This document shows positions 19,901 through 27,276 of a stretch of 64,000 nt of DNA, piece after piece. The stretch is taken from NCBI RefSeq assembly GCF_010614725.1, contig NZ_JAAEHL010000001.1:1-64000 (forward strand), given 5' to 3'. Below the pieces are notes generated by a model. The model was not told where the DNA came from, made no database searches, and worked only from the letters and a program-made list of their open reading frames with translations. The translations under genes were made by a program, and so were the position numbers. Numbering within the stretch: position 1 is the stretch's first letter; every line of letters begins with the position of its first letter. This DNA comes from Flavobacterium ajazii (GTDB lineage Bacteria; Bacteroidota; Bacteroidia; Flavobacteriales; Flavobacteriaceae).

Positions 19901-19977
19901 TGCACTTGAGCCGAAAGATTGTAACTCACAAGGAACAATCCCAAAAGTGCATGTAATACTGTGTGTTTAAAATTCAT
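16972..19977 (-). CDS. GH2 beta-galactosidase, LacZ-type long form
   Basis: This 1,001-residue GH2 enzyme carries the full LacZ-like set: sugar-binding sandwich (about 35-215), immunoglobulin-like domain, TIM barrel with acid/base E430 (WSVGNENPV) and nucleophile E501 (IAGEYAHALG), and a C-terminal beta-galactosidase small-chain region (FRWAGKGPYASYPGKEKLSE). The length is typical for LacZ homologues. A signal peptide (LHALLGLFLVSYNLSAQ) sends it to the periplasm. It has its own promoter (20022-20054) with the shared palindromic operator at 20059 and its own terminator at 16918, so it is co-regulated with, but separate from, the GH115 operon. Release of terminal beta-galactose is the most likely activity. 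Confidence 0.9.
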   Translation of the reverse strand: MNFKHTVLHALLGLFLVSYNLSAQVQLPSFKDSKQIKSLNGTWQFKYIPSSDLGSDASFYNTVFDVSQWSTIKVPGNWELQGFAEPVYGKKLKNGTGLYSTNFTVPADWNKNPVYISFDGVQSGYSLWINGNFAGEFASAFNRQTFDISKFVKPGQPNILAVKVITQPKGWEFDTNDDWSLAGIFRDVTLFSLPQTHLNDVTIKTFVNTNSATVAVEAIVGKTIKRFSKNLTLSAELIDAKGKLVKTVSIMADAQQLQNDLLSFNQKITVDTPQLWSAENPYLYTLRLTLKDKNTEIQQRTEKVGIREISWTDGVLKLNGIPIKLKGVNHHDLSPKNGRAITESELKEDLDLMRKANVNFIRLCHYPPQPRLLELCDSLGFYLMDEVPFGYGDELLTDFSYLPILKQRAKSTIWRDKNHPSVIVWSVGNENPVTEIGLLTGRYVKKLDNTRPYCFPQTPTVIKNMMKAMPDSLDVLDFHYPKVSELKEFAKTVDRPLIAGEYAHALGLDFGTFEASYEVMYQNPKLAGGAIWGFLDQGILRKTDKKVSNDKSTIYTWPNKDTIYDTGDIQGTDGVLYANRVPQVDYWQLRKVYSPVIVFDDSLYYQGGKSELRVRLQNRFDFTNLSNIKCKWELIGDTTVLSSGELPLKGNPREIVTEIINVTLPEKPTLSVYYLKILFEDQQQYQFYEKSFRLQTKEPHSILNSIAVEKASKTVKRDNVLQSDRYHFELRKDFGGIQLKNKNGVTLISEGVFARVGRKESIAQGATLTSKRSKERHTISTQFLLSKPETEVKSFNSKELIVNYKFSLDSLKQEPLAGEVAYDFSNNGQIKVDYRFVAESKKEAVETGLSFIIPASFTQFRWAGKGPYASYPGKEKLSEFGIYQLNTNDLYLAGNRQNVECAVFTNENGDGFALIADNANIAVERTANGIVVSHNAHVSGVFNKYEWPENLFSFANGKEIKGNFTIVPFTAESYPKVLKELFGESQKTVKAFQPFYNSYDQ

Positions 19978-20021
19978 AATTCAAAAGGTTAGTTAATTAT
20001 TCAAACCAAAAATAGCCGAAT

Positions 20022-20054
20022 CAAAACTACCTGTGAATCATTTGCGCTGACCAA
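20022..20054 (-). promoter_or_regulatory. Candidate promoter of the GH2 gene
   Basis: On the minus strand a TTG (20052-20054) is followed after 22 bp by TAGTTTTG (20022-20029), an exact TAnnTTTG. This predicts a short leader of about 40 nt before the ATG at 19977. The shared palindrome adjoins its upstream edge. Confidence 0.5.
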
Positions 20055-20058
20055 ACTT

Positions 20059-20076
20059 TGTCCAAAATTATGGACA
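20059..20076. promoter_or_regulatory. Shared palindromic operator, copy 2 (upstream of GH2)
   Basis: TGTCCAAAATTATGGACA is an inverted repeat with 6-bp arms, and its reverse complement shares a 17-bp identical core with the site at 16872-16889. It sits just upstream of the candidate -33 element, where an activator would bind. The rest of the gap 19978-20281 shows nothing else I can support. Confidence 0.6.
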
Positions 20077-20281
20077 GACTAATTGGTTTATTATAAATCT
20101 GTTGAGAATTAAACTCAAGATTGCGTAATGGGCCAGGGATGGCAAGGATCAAACTGATAAGCTTAGATTTGGATTTTAAGAATTCCAAGAAAAAAACTCT
20201 TAACTTAATGACATTGCACGGGCAATTAGCGAACACACGAAGTAATCTGCGTGAGAAAAATTCTAATGCGGAATCTGAGAA

Positions 20282-21529
20282 TTAAAAAACATATAATTCT
20301 TCCCCGGTCAGCGATTTCAAACTACATTTCTTAAAATATCCATTGCGTTCAAATTCGGCAAAAAGTCCTCTCAGCTCACCCAAAGAAACCTTATAAGTTG
20401 TTTTATAAATTAAAGCACCGTTGGCAAAAAGGGAAAGCTTTTTATCATTATTAATGAGTTTGATGGTATTCCATTTTTGAAAATCCATTACAAAAGGGGA
20501 CAAATTATGAGACAGGCCATTTATCGTTTTTTCGCTAATGATATTGGTGATTCTGGAACTACAGCCAGGGTCAACAAAATTAAAACGCAAACTTTTATCT
20601 GTGCCAGAAATTTTAAAAACCAAGCCATTACATGAAATACCTTCTTTTTTATAGTCTTTTTTGAAAGTAGTCTCAAAAATAAAACTGTCGGCTTTATACT
20701 TAATCGCACTATAATTGCATAAACGGGTAAAAAATGGCTGTATCGTATCAATACCGTTTTTCAGTAACTGACTGTTTGTAATGTAAAACAAACTGTCTGA
20801 ACTTTTTTTGGCCGGATATGCATAATAGTTTTTTGGGATAAAGCGTTGCCTTTGAAAACCCAGAGCGTACCATTTTTTATTTGTAGAAATAAATACTTTA
20901 GATTTCACTATTTTTTTAATGCGGTCTGTAATCGCAACATCAAACATTCCGGGAAGAAAATAAGTATGCGAAACCGTTTTTTGGCTGGGTTGCAGATATA
21001 CCAAATCCGATTTATCTCCAAAGTCTACAAAAATACTGTCGGAAACATTGGGAACATTTACCGTAAAAAAACAGGTTTTGGGCAGTGTCCCTTCCGAAGA
21101 AGTCAATTTTAAACCATTATTAGCTTCATTAAATGAAGAATCAGAAAAAAACAAATAGCTAAAAGTTGCAAGAGCTAATATTATAATCGCAATAAGTCCA
21201 ATTCTATATTTGCTTTTGGATTTTGATTTCACATAATCAAAAAGTGGTTTTTCGGGAGTCAAATTTTCACCAGAATGCTCTGTCACATCAAAACCACAAT
21301 ATTCTGTCAATGCATCAAAAGTAGCTTGTTGCGGAAGGTAATATTTGTCAGTTGCTATTTTCCCGAAGATGCGTTTCAGGGTATTATGGCTAATGTTTAT
21401 TTTGGTCTCTTCAAAAATAGATCGACTGAAATCAAGGTAGTCATTGTGTTTCCAGTTTTCAGAATTACCACGACCAAACTTTTGCTCACATTGTTTAATT
21501 ATATCTTTAAGTTGTAATCGCTTATCCAT
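20282..21529 (-). CDS. Membrane-anchored putative regulator with N-terminal HTH-like domain and PKD domain
   Basis: This 415-residue protein has a cytoplasmic N-terminal domain (about 1-75) containing the pattern ISHNTLKRIFGKIATDKYY and TFDALTEYCGF. I read this as a helix-turn-helix-like module frequent in Bacteroidota. One transmembrane helix follows (about 105-123, IGLIAIIILALATFSYLFF). Outside the membrane come a PKD-like domain (about 140-205, SDSIFVDFGDKSDLVYLQPS) and a laminin-G/DUF1080-like beta-sandwich to the end. The ATG at 21529 is used; the frame opens at a TTG at 21547. No kinase is present. It lies between cluster A and the GntR regulator, so a sugar-sensing one-component role is possible but unproven. 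Confidence 0.6.
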   Translation of the reverse strand: MDKRLQLKDIIKQCEQKFGRGNSENWKHNDYLDFSRSIFEETKINISHNTLKRIFGKIATDKYYLPQQATFDALTEYCGFDVTEHSGENLTPEKPLFDYVKSKSKSKYRIGLIAIIILALATFSYLFFSDSSFNEANNGLKLTSSEGTLPKTCFFTVNVPNVSDSIFVDFGDKSDLVYLQPSQKTVSHTYFLPGMFDVAITDRIKKIVKSKVFISTNKKWYALGFQRQRFIPKNYYAYPAKKSSDSLFYITNSQLLKNGIDTIQPFFTRLCNYSAIKYKADSFIFETTFKKDYKKEGISCNGLVFKISGTDKSLRFNFVDPGCSSRITNIISEKTINGLSHNLSPFVMDFQKWNTIKLINNDKKLSLFANGALIYKTTYKVSLGELRGLFAEFERNGYFKKCSLKSLTGEELYVF

Positions 21530-21732
21530 TTTTTTTAAACAAACCAATTAATTTTATTAATCATGACCTGCCAATTTATTCTATTAGCAAATATACTCAC
21601 GTAATTATATCGTCTAAAAGATTTTTTGAAATTAATTCTAAGAGCTTGTTTAAGTTTTAAAATTTAGAGTGATTTCTATTTTAAGAAGATTAAAAACGTT
21701 TTGCAGATATTATTTGAATGTAAAAAAAACAA

Positions 21733-22788
21733 TTATAAAGAACTGCGCTCAATATATCCAAACGGATTTTTGAAAAATTCTTTCTTATTGCTCAAAATTA
21801 ATTCGGCGGCTTTTTGTCCCATTGCCTTAAAATCACTGCTCAATACACAAATATCAAGCAGTGCTTTGAGCGGGGTTTCATTATAAGAAATCACTCCTAC
21901 ATCAGTACCTATCCGGAGTTTCTTTTCTTTTATCTGCTGCACCAGATGTACAAGATCGTTGTCGTCGATAACTATATAAGCTTCTTTTGTTTTAAATTCG
22001 AGATTATTAGTAACTTCTTCTATAATTTCAAAATCAAGAGAATGCTTTTGGCAGAATTCTTTAAAACCATGCAATAAACCAACCGGAATAGGGAATAAGG
22101 TCTGGGTTGAAAACACCAAAATGATCTTTTTGTATTTCTTTAATTTAGCGAAAGCTTTTGTCAGTGCATAAATGATATCCTCTTTAAAATCCTGATAAAC
22201 GGCGGTAAAATTCCCCGAAATTTCAGAATACGAATTGTCAAGAATCAGAAGTTTATCTTTTGGAATGGTTTCAATGGCTTTCAGAACCCTGTTGGTATAA
22301 TTGATATGAGTTTTTCTGCTATTTCTGAAGTGGGGCATGATTACAAAATAATTGTAATTATGAATGTTTTTTTTCAGGGCATTAATAAAAAGCTGCTCAT
22401 CACAATAGTAGATATACATATTGACGTGCCCTTTGCTTCCCACGGTATCAACAAAAGCATTGTAAGCTTCCATTTTATAAGTACACGGTTTGTTAATAAG
22501 AAAAAAAACATCAAATTTAGCTTTTGGACCTGCGTAAGAAACAAAATTTCCGGATCCCATAACCGAAACAATTAGTTTTTGGTCTCTTAATATCTTGTAA
22601 GCTTTCTCAGCAGTATCCCGTGAAATCGAATTTTGAGTACTTAATTCATTTATAGAAGGCATCTGCTGTCCGTTCTTTATTTTTCCGTTCAGGATTTCTG
22701 TTGCAAGGAAATCGGCTACCTGTATAAATTTTGGTGATCCGGAATCCATTTTAAGGTTAATAGTGATTTGGTTTCTTTTGGATGGCAT
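21733..22788 (-). CDS. GntR-family regulator with LacI-type sugar-binding domain
   Basis: The N-terminal 80 residues are a GntR winged helix (FIQVADFLATEILNGKIKNG, MPSINELSTQNSISRDTAEK, GSGNFV). The remaining 270 residues resemble a periplasmic-binding-protein/LacI fold (VDTVGSKGHVNMYIYYCDEQ, IGTDVGVISYNETPLKALLD). Such GntR/LacI hybrids control monosaccharide catabolism genes in Bacteroidota, with a sugar or sugar phosphate as effector. It is the nearest dimeric DNA-binding protein to the two palindromic sites at 16872 and 20059 and is the leading candidate to bind them. The order of genes suggests it could also be read through into the membrane-anchored regulator downstream (204-bp gap). 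Confidence 0.88.
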   Translation of the reverse strand: MPSKRNQITINLKMDSGSPKFIQVADFLATEILNGKIKNGQQMPSINELSTQNSISRDTAEKAYKILRDQKLIVSVMGSGNFVSYAGPKAKFDVFFLINKPCTYKMEAYNAFVDTVGSKGHVNMYIYYCDEQLFINALKKNIHNYNYFVIMPHFRNSRKTHINYTNRVLKAIETIPKDKLLILDNSYSEISGNFTAVYQDFKEDIIYALTKAFAKLKKYKKIILVFSTQTLFPIPVGLLHGFKEFCQKHSLDFEIIEEVTNNLEFKTKEAYIVIDDNDLVHLVQQIKEKKLRIGTDVGVISYNETPLKALLDICVLSSDFKAMGQKAAELILSNKKEFFKNPFGYIERSSL

Positions 22789-23194
22789 AGTAAAGTGGTC
22801 TGTATTTTCTGTAAAAAAAATGTCAATTTTTAACCTGCTGTTTTAAATATTTTACAATTAATACTATTTAAATTGTTGATGAAAAATAAAAATTTAACAA
22901 ATATTTTACGTTATATTTTGGTTTAATGAGGTTATGGTGTAAAATGTTAATATGTTTTCAAATGTATAGAAATTGAATTTTCAATGTGTCCTGTTCTGTG
23001 CTGAAATTTTAATGAAAATTATTTTTTATAAAATATCACATTTTCAGATGATTAGATTCTTTATTTAACCTTTAGAAAGAAGCAATTTTTGTACTTACAT
23101 TTTTTTATTATTTTTACATATAGCAGCTAATCATACAGCACAAAAAGCTGGAATGAAATACTGATTTGTTTTACTAAAATTTAATTATTAAAAA
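22789..23194. other. Divergent intergenic region, no gene seen
   Basis: This 406-bp AT-rich gap lies between the divergently transcribed GntR and DoxX genes and must hold both promoters. I see no exact TTG / TAnnTTTG pair at good spacing on either strand, no reading frame with coding character, and no copy of the cluster A operator. Confidence 0.5.
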
Positions 23195-23596
23195 ATGAGA
23201 AAAAACAATGATTTAGGTTTGTTGATACTTCGTATTACAATTGGATTACTGATGCTTTTGCACGGTTTGGCAAAATTTGGAGGAGGATTGGAATTTATAA
23301 GTGGGATGCTTGTAGAAAAAGGACTTCCGGGGTTCTTTGCTTATGGTGTCTTAGTTGGCGAAATTTTGGCTCCTATTGCCATTTTAATTGGTTTTAGAAC
23401 CAGACTTGCAGCACTTGTTTATGCATTCAATTGTTTAGTTGCCGTATTAATGGCTCACAGTGCCGATATTTTCAAATTAAGTGAACATGGAGGCTGGGCT
23501 CTAGAGCTTTTAGGACTGTATTTCTTTACTGCCCTTGCTTTGTTTTTTACCGATGGCGGAAAACTGGCAGTTTCAAAAAACAACAGCTGGGATTAA
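23195..23596 (+). CDS. DoxX-family membrane protein
   Basis: This 133-residue protein has four predicted membrane helices and the DoxX signature: LGLLILRITIGLLMLLHGLA near the N-terminus, FFAYGVLVGEILAPIAILIG, then LAALVYAFNCLVAVLMAH. DoxX-like proteins are quinone-pathway-linked or redox membrane proteins of mostly unclear function in Bacteroidota. It stands alone and is closed by a clear terminator at 23619. Nothing nearby suggests a specific partner. Confidence 0.9.
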   Translation: MRKNNDLGLLILRITIGLLMLLHGLAKFGGGLEFISGMLVEKGLPGFFAYGVLVGEILAPIAILIGFRTRLAALVYAFNCLVAVLMAHSADIFKLSEHGGWALELLGLYFFTALALFFTDGGKLAVSKNNSWD

Positions 23597-23618
23597 ACTT
23601 AGATACATATTTTATACT

Positions 23619-23646
23619 AAAAAGAAGCTTTAGGGCTTCTTTTTTC
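23619..23646 (+). terminator. Rho-independent terminator after doxX-like gene
   Basis: AAAAGAAGC and GCTTCTTTT form a stem around a short loop, followed by a T tract. It starts 23 bp after the DoxX stop codon. Confidence 0.85.
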
Positions 23647-23702
23647 GTTTTTTATATTAAGAAAAAAATAACAGAGCGAAACCCAATTCTAATGTTATTT
23701 TA

Positions 23703-24158
23703 ATGTTGGCCATAAAATTTCGTCCTAACTTGCGCCACTCTAAGAACGAACAAATGCTGAGCAGAATTAAAAATAGTATCTTGTGTAAATGCCTTCAGGT
23801 ATTGCTGATCGGGTACTTTCTAATCAGCAGTATGAATGTTTCAAATAGTTTTGGGCGCATTATAGCCGATAATGCCGAAACAAATACAGTTAAAGGGATT
23901 ACTTGTAATTTCCTGAAAAAAATATTCAAATGTGACGGGATTCCGGAAGAACTGGATGACTATGAAACAAAAGAATCGAAAACAGCCAAACTTGCAAAAG
24001 GAGTTCCTTCATTAGACTATCTGGTACCTTTAAATACTTCATTACCTGTTTTGTACTTTCAGATTAGTGCAAAAAGAAAAAACTATGTTGATAATCAAAT
24101 ATTCTCATTTGGTTTTCATGGTAAAATTCATTTACCGCCTCCTGAATTTATAGCATAA
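23703..24158 (+). CDS. Hypothetical protein with an N-terminal membrane anchor, upstream of the exporter
   Basis: I do not recognise this 151-residue protein. It has a basic N-terminus, one hydrophobic segment at about residues 33-48 (LQVLLIGYFLISSMNV), then about 100 polar residues that include two cysteines (GITCNFLKKIFKCDG). An inner ATG at 23754 would give a shorter N-terminus and is equally plausible. It lies 104 bp upstream of the ABC / HlyD / TolC genes on the same strand. It could be an accessory or cargo protein of that exporter, or simply a neighbour. Confidence 0.55.
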   Translation: MLAIKFRPNLRHSKNEQMLSRIKNSILCKCLQVLLIGYFLISSMNVSNSFGRIIADNAETNTVKGITCNFLKKIFKCDGIPEELDDYETKESKTAKLAKGVPSLDYLVPLNTSLPVLYFQISAKRKNYVDNQIFSFGFHGKIHLPPPEFIA

Positions 24159-24262
24159 ATACTTAATCATTTTTGTGGAGTAGGAAGAATTCTTACATCC
24201 TGTATACGGTTTTTGTCGTATATTAGTATCTATCTGTTAATCTTGTATTTATATATAAATTC

Positions 24263-25918
24263 ATGACACCATTAAAACGTTTTTACAATTTACTTCATCT
24301 GGATAAACGCGATGTATATCAAATCATTTTTTATGCAGCATTTGCCGGTTTAGTAAACCTTTCACTGCCTTTAGGAATCCAGGCTATTATTAATTTTATT
24401 CAGAGCGGACAGCTTAGTGTCTCCTGGATTGTACTTGTAATTTTGGTTACAATAGGAGTTGGTTTTGGTGGAATTCTAACCATTTTACAGCTGAGGATCG
24501 TTGAAAATCTGCAGCAGCGAATTTTTGTACGTTCTTCATTTGAATTTGCTTACAGAATGCCTTTAATCAAATTCAAGGAAATGTATTCTGAGTATGCTCC
24601 GGAAAAAGCCAATCGTTTTTTTGATACTTTGACAGTACAAAAAGGGACGGCAAAACTTTTACTGGATTTCTGTACCGCTTTTTTGCAGGTAGGTCTTGGG
24701 ATTATATTATTGGTTTTATATCATTCTTTCTTTACAGTAATTGGTCTTTTGTTTATCTTAATTTTATACATCATTTTTAAATTTTCGTATAAAGACGGAC
24801 TGGAAACAAGCCTTAACGAATCAAAATTCAAATACAAAGTGGCAGCCTGGCTTCAGGAAATTGCACGTAATCGTGATAGCTTCCGCAAAAAAGGAGGCTT
24901 CGAATATGCACTGGAAAGAAATGACGGCTATGTAAGCAAATATGTGAATTACCGTGAAAAACACTTTCAGGTAATGAAAAAACAATATATTCAGCTGACT
25001 ATTTTTAAAGTTATTGTTACAGCTGCCTTATTGTCTATTGGTGGTTTCCTGGTAATTCACCATCAAATGAACATCGGGCAGTTTGTGGCAGCTGAAATTG
25101 TGATTGTTTTGCTGATTAATTCGGTTGAGAAAATCATTTTCGGACTGGAATCTTTTTACGATGTATTGACTTCATTGGAAAAAATAGGGCAGGTGACTGA
25201 TATGGAAACGTCATGTATTCCGGAAACGTCTGCTGTAAGTGAAACGGGAATCAACATTGAAACTGAAAGTGTAGGTTACAATTATCCGGATCACAATAAA
25301 AAATCACTTAAAAACATCAATCTGAAAATAAATCAGGGCGAGAAAATAATTTTAAGAGGAACAAACGGAGCAGGAAAAAGTACTTTGTTACGTTTATTGT
25401 CAGGTCTGCTTGAACCTGAAAGCGGAGCAATGTATGTGACTGATAATTATATGAATCGTTTAAACGAAGATACTTACAGAGCACAGGCAGGAACTTTTTT
25501 ACAGGGCGATACGCTTTTTGCCGGAACCATTAGAGAAAATATTCTTTTTGGAAATGAAGCATTGAATAATGAAGATCTTAAATGGGCTTTAGATAATGTT
25601 GGCCTGACACCGGATATCAAAACATTTCCGAACGGTCTGGAACATCAGGTACATCCGGGTGGTCATGAGCTTTCGGCTTCAGATATTCAGAAGATTCTTC
25701 TGGCACGAAGTATTGTCCATAAACCTAATATATTATTTCTTGAAGATCCTGTTGATAAAATGGATGAACTGACTTCAGCTAAAATTGTAGATTTTTTACT
25801 TTCTGAAGAAAATGACTGGACGGTAATTGTTACTTCTAAAAACGATATATGGAAGAACAAATGTGACCGTATGATAACGATCGATGACGGAAAAATTATT
25901 AATGACATAAAGCTTTAA
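24263..25918 (+). CDS. ABC exporter, fused permease and ATPase with degenerate ATPase motifs
   Basis: Residues 1-320 hold the six-helix ABC exporter membrane domain; residues 325-551 are the nucleotide-binding domain. Walker A is intact (G366 to T374, GTNGAGKST) and a Q-loop is present (GTFLQGDTLF). The other motifs are altered. The signature is LSASD (470-474) instead of LSGGQ. Walker B ends in LED (E494, D495), so the catalytic Asp-Glu order is swapped. The switch histidine is replaced by serine (VTSKND, S525). There is no N-terminal peptidase domain. The gene is followed after 2 bp by HlyD and then TolC genes, so it is the inner-membrane part of a type I-like secretion complex. Cargo is unknown. 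Confidence 0.88.
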   Translation: MTPLKRFYNLLHLDKRDVYQIIFYAAFAGLVNLSLPLGIQAIINFIQSGQLSVSWIVLVILVTIGVGFGGILTILQLRIVENLQQRIFVRSSFEFAYRMPLIKFKEMYSEYAPEKANRFFDTLTVQKGTAKLLLDFCTAFLQVGLGIILLVLYHSFFTVIGLLFILILYIIFKFSYKDGLETSLNESKFKYKVAAWLQEIARNRDSFRKKGGFEYALERNDGYVSKYVNYREKHFQVMKKQYIQLTIFKVIVTAALLSIGGFLVIHHQMNIGQFVAAEIVIVLLINSVEKIIFGLESFYDVLTSLEKIGQVTDMETSCIPETSAVSETGINIETESVGYNYPDHNKKSLKNINLKINQGEKIILRGTNGAGKSTLLRLLSGLLEPESGAMYVTDNYMNRLNEDTYRAQAGTFLQGDTLFAGTIRENILFGNEALNNEDLKWALDNVGLTPDIKTFPNGLEHQVHPGGHELSASDIQKILLARSIVHKPNILFLEDPVDKMDELTSAKIVDFLLSEENDWTVIVTSKNDIWKNKCDRMITIDDGKIINDIKL

Positions 25919-25920
25919 TC

Positions 25921-27276
25921 ATGCTCAATATATCTAAAGATAATAATGTACTTATCACTCCGGGCAAATACAAATCTATTACCAGCGTTGCCCGCAGACC
26001 GCATTATAAAATTTTAAACAGGGTTATAATCGGTTTCCTGATTTTTTGTGTAGCCTGTCTTTTTCTGCCGTGGACACAAAATATTTCAGGAAGCGGCTCG
26101 GTAACGACCTTAAAACCGGATCAGAGACCGCAAACAGTGCATAACGCTATTGCCGGAAGAATCGAAAAATGGTATGTGCAGGAAGGAGACTACGTAAAAA
26201 AGGGAGATACAATCGTTTTTATTTCTGAGGTAAAAGAAGATTACTTAGATCCTAATCTTGTTGGAAATACAAAACAACAGGTCGATGCAAAAAAAATGGC
26301 GGTAGAATCGTATGGAGATAAAGTAAATTCACTTGAAGTTCAGGCACAATCACTTAATGCCGAAAGGGAATTGAAATTACAGCAGGCCCGAAATAAAATA
26401 AGACAGTCACAGCTGAAAATAAAAAGCGATAGTATAGATCTTGTAGCGGTAAAAACACAGCTTCGAATTGCAAAGACACAATTTGACCGTTCGACTGCCC
26501 TAAATAAAGAAGGTCTTAAACCGCTTACCGATGTCGAGCAGAAAAGATTAAAGTTGCAGGAATCGGAAGCTTATGTAATTACACAGGAGAATAAATTGCT
26601 GAGCAGTAAAAACGAATTGATTAATGCAAAAGTGGAAATCAGCCGAATTACAGCTGAGTATACAGAGAAAATTTCGAAATCAAATAGTGATAAATTTACG
26701 GCTTTAAGTACACAATACGATACAGAAGCCCAGGTAAATAAACTGGAGAATCAATATGTAAATTATAGACTTAGAAATGGTCTGTACTATATTACAGCAC
26801 CACAGAGTGGTTATGTAAATCGTGCTTTACTTGCAGGTTTGGGAGAAACAATCAAAGAAGGGACTCCAATCGTCAGTATTATGCCCGCAAGTTATGATAT
26901 TGCTGTAGAAACCTATGTCGATCCTATCGATCTTCCGTTGGTACACCGTGGTGCAAAAGTGCGTGTCTGGTTTGACGGATGGCCAAGAATCGTATTTTCA
27001 GGATGGCCGGGATTGTCCTATGGAACATATGGAGGAAGAGTTGTAGCAATCGAAAATTTTATCAGTTCCAATGGAAAATACAGAATTCTTGTATCTCCGG
27101 ACGGTCCGGATAATAAATGGCCAAAGGAACTGAGTATTGGAGCAGGTGCGCAAAGTATTGCTCTACTTGAAACGGTTTCGGTATGGTATGAAATATGGCG
27201 TAACCTGAATGGTTTCCCGCCAAATTATTATAAGTCAGACGAAAAAGAAGCAAAGGATGGTAAGGACAAAAAATAA
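25921..27276 (+). CDS. HlyD-family periplasmic adaptor protein
   Basis: This 451-residue adaptor has one N-terminal membrane helix (about 36-51, IIGFLIFCVACLFLPW). A split biotinyl-lipoyl domain follows (HNAIAGRIEKWYVQEGDYVK, and later ITAPQSGYVNRALLAGLGET) with a long alpha-helical hairpin between the halves at about residues 115-270. A C-terminal beta-barrel region comes next (ETYVDPIDLPLVHRGAKVRV). Such proteins bridge an inner-membrane ABC exporter and an outer-membrane TolC channel. Both partners are encoded next to it: the ABC gene ends 2 bp before, and the TolC gene overlaps its last 20 bp. Confidence 0.9.
   Translation: MLNISKDNNVLITPGKYKSITSVARRPHYKILNRVIIGFLIFCVACLFLPWTQNISGSGSVTTLKPDQRPQTVHNAIAGRIEKWYVQEGDYVKKGDTIVFISEVKEDYLDPNLVGNTKQQVDAKKMAVESYGDKVNSLEVQAQSLNAERELKLQQARNKIRQSQLKIKSDSIDLVAVKTQLRIAKTQFDRSTALNKEGLKPLTDVEQKRLKLQESEAYVITQENKLLSSKNELINAKVEISRITAEYTEKISKSNSDKFTALSTQYDTEAQVNKLENQYVNYRLRNGLYYITAPQSGYVNRALLAGLGETIKEGTPIVSIMPASYDIAVETYVDPIDLPLVHRGAKVRVWFDGWPRIVFSGWPGLSYGTYGGRVVAIENFISSNGKYRILVSPDGPDNKWPKELSIGAGAQSIALLETVSVWYEIWRNLNGFPPNYYKSDEKEAKDGKDKK

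Noticed and set aside
20027..20236. Small minus-strand reading frame upstream of the GH2 gene
   Set aside because: It covers the promoter and operator of that gene, has no coding character and no recognisable start context.
27209..27256. Longer start for the TolC gene
   Set aside because: It adds a charged stretch before the signal peptide and lies fully inside the HlyD gene; the ATG at 27257 fits better.
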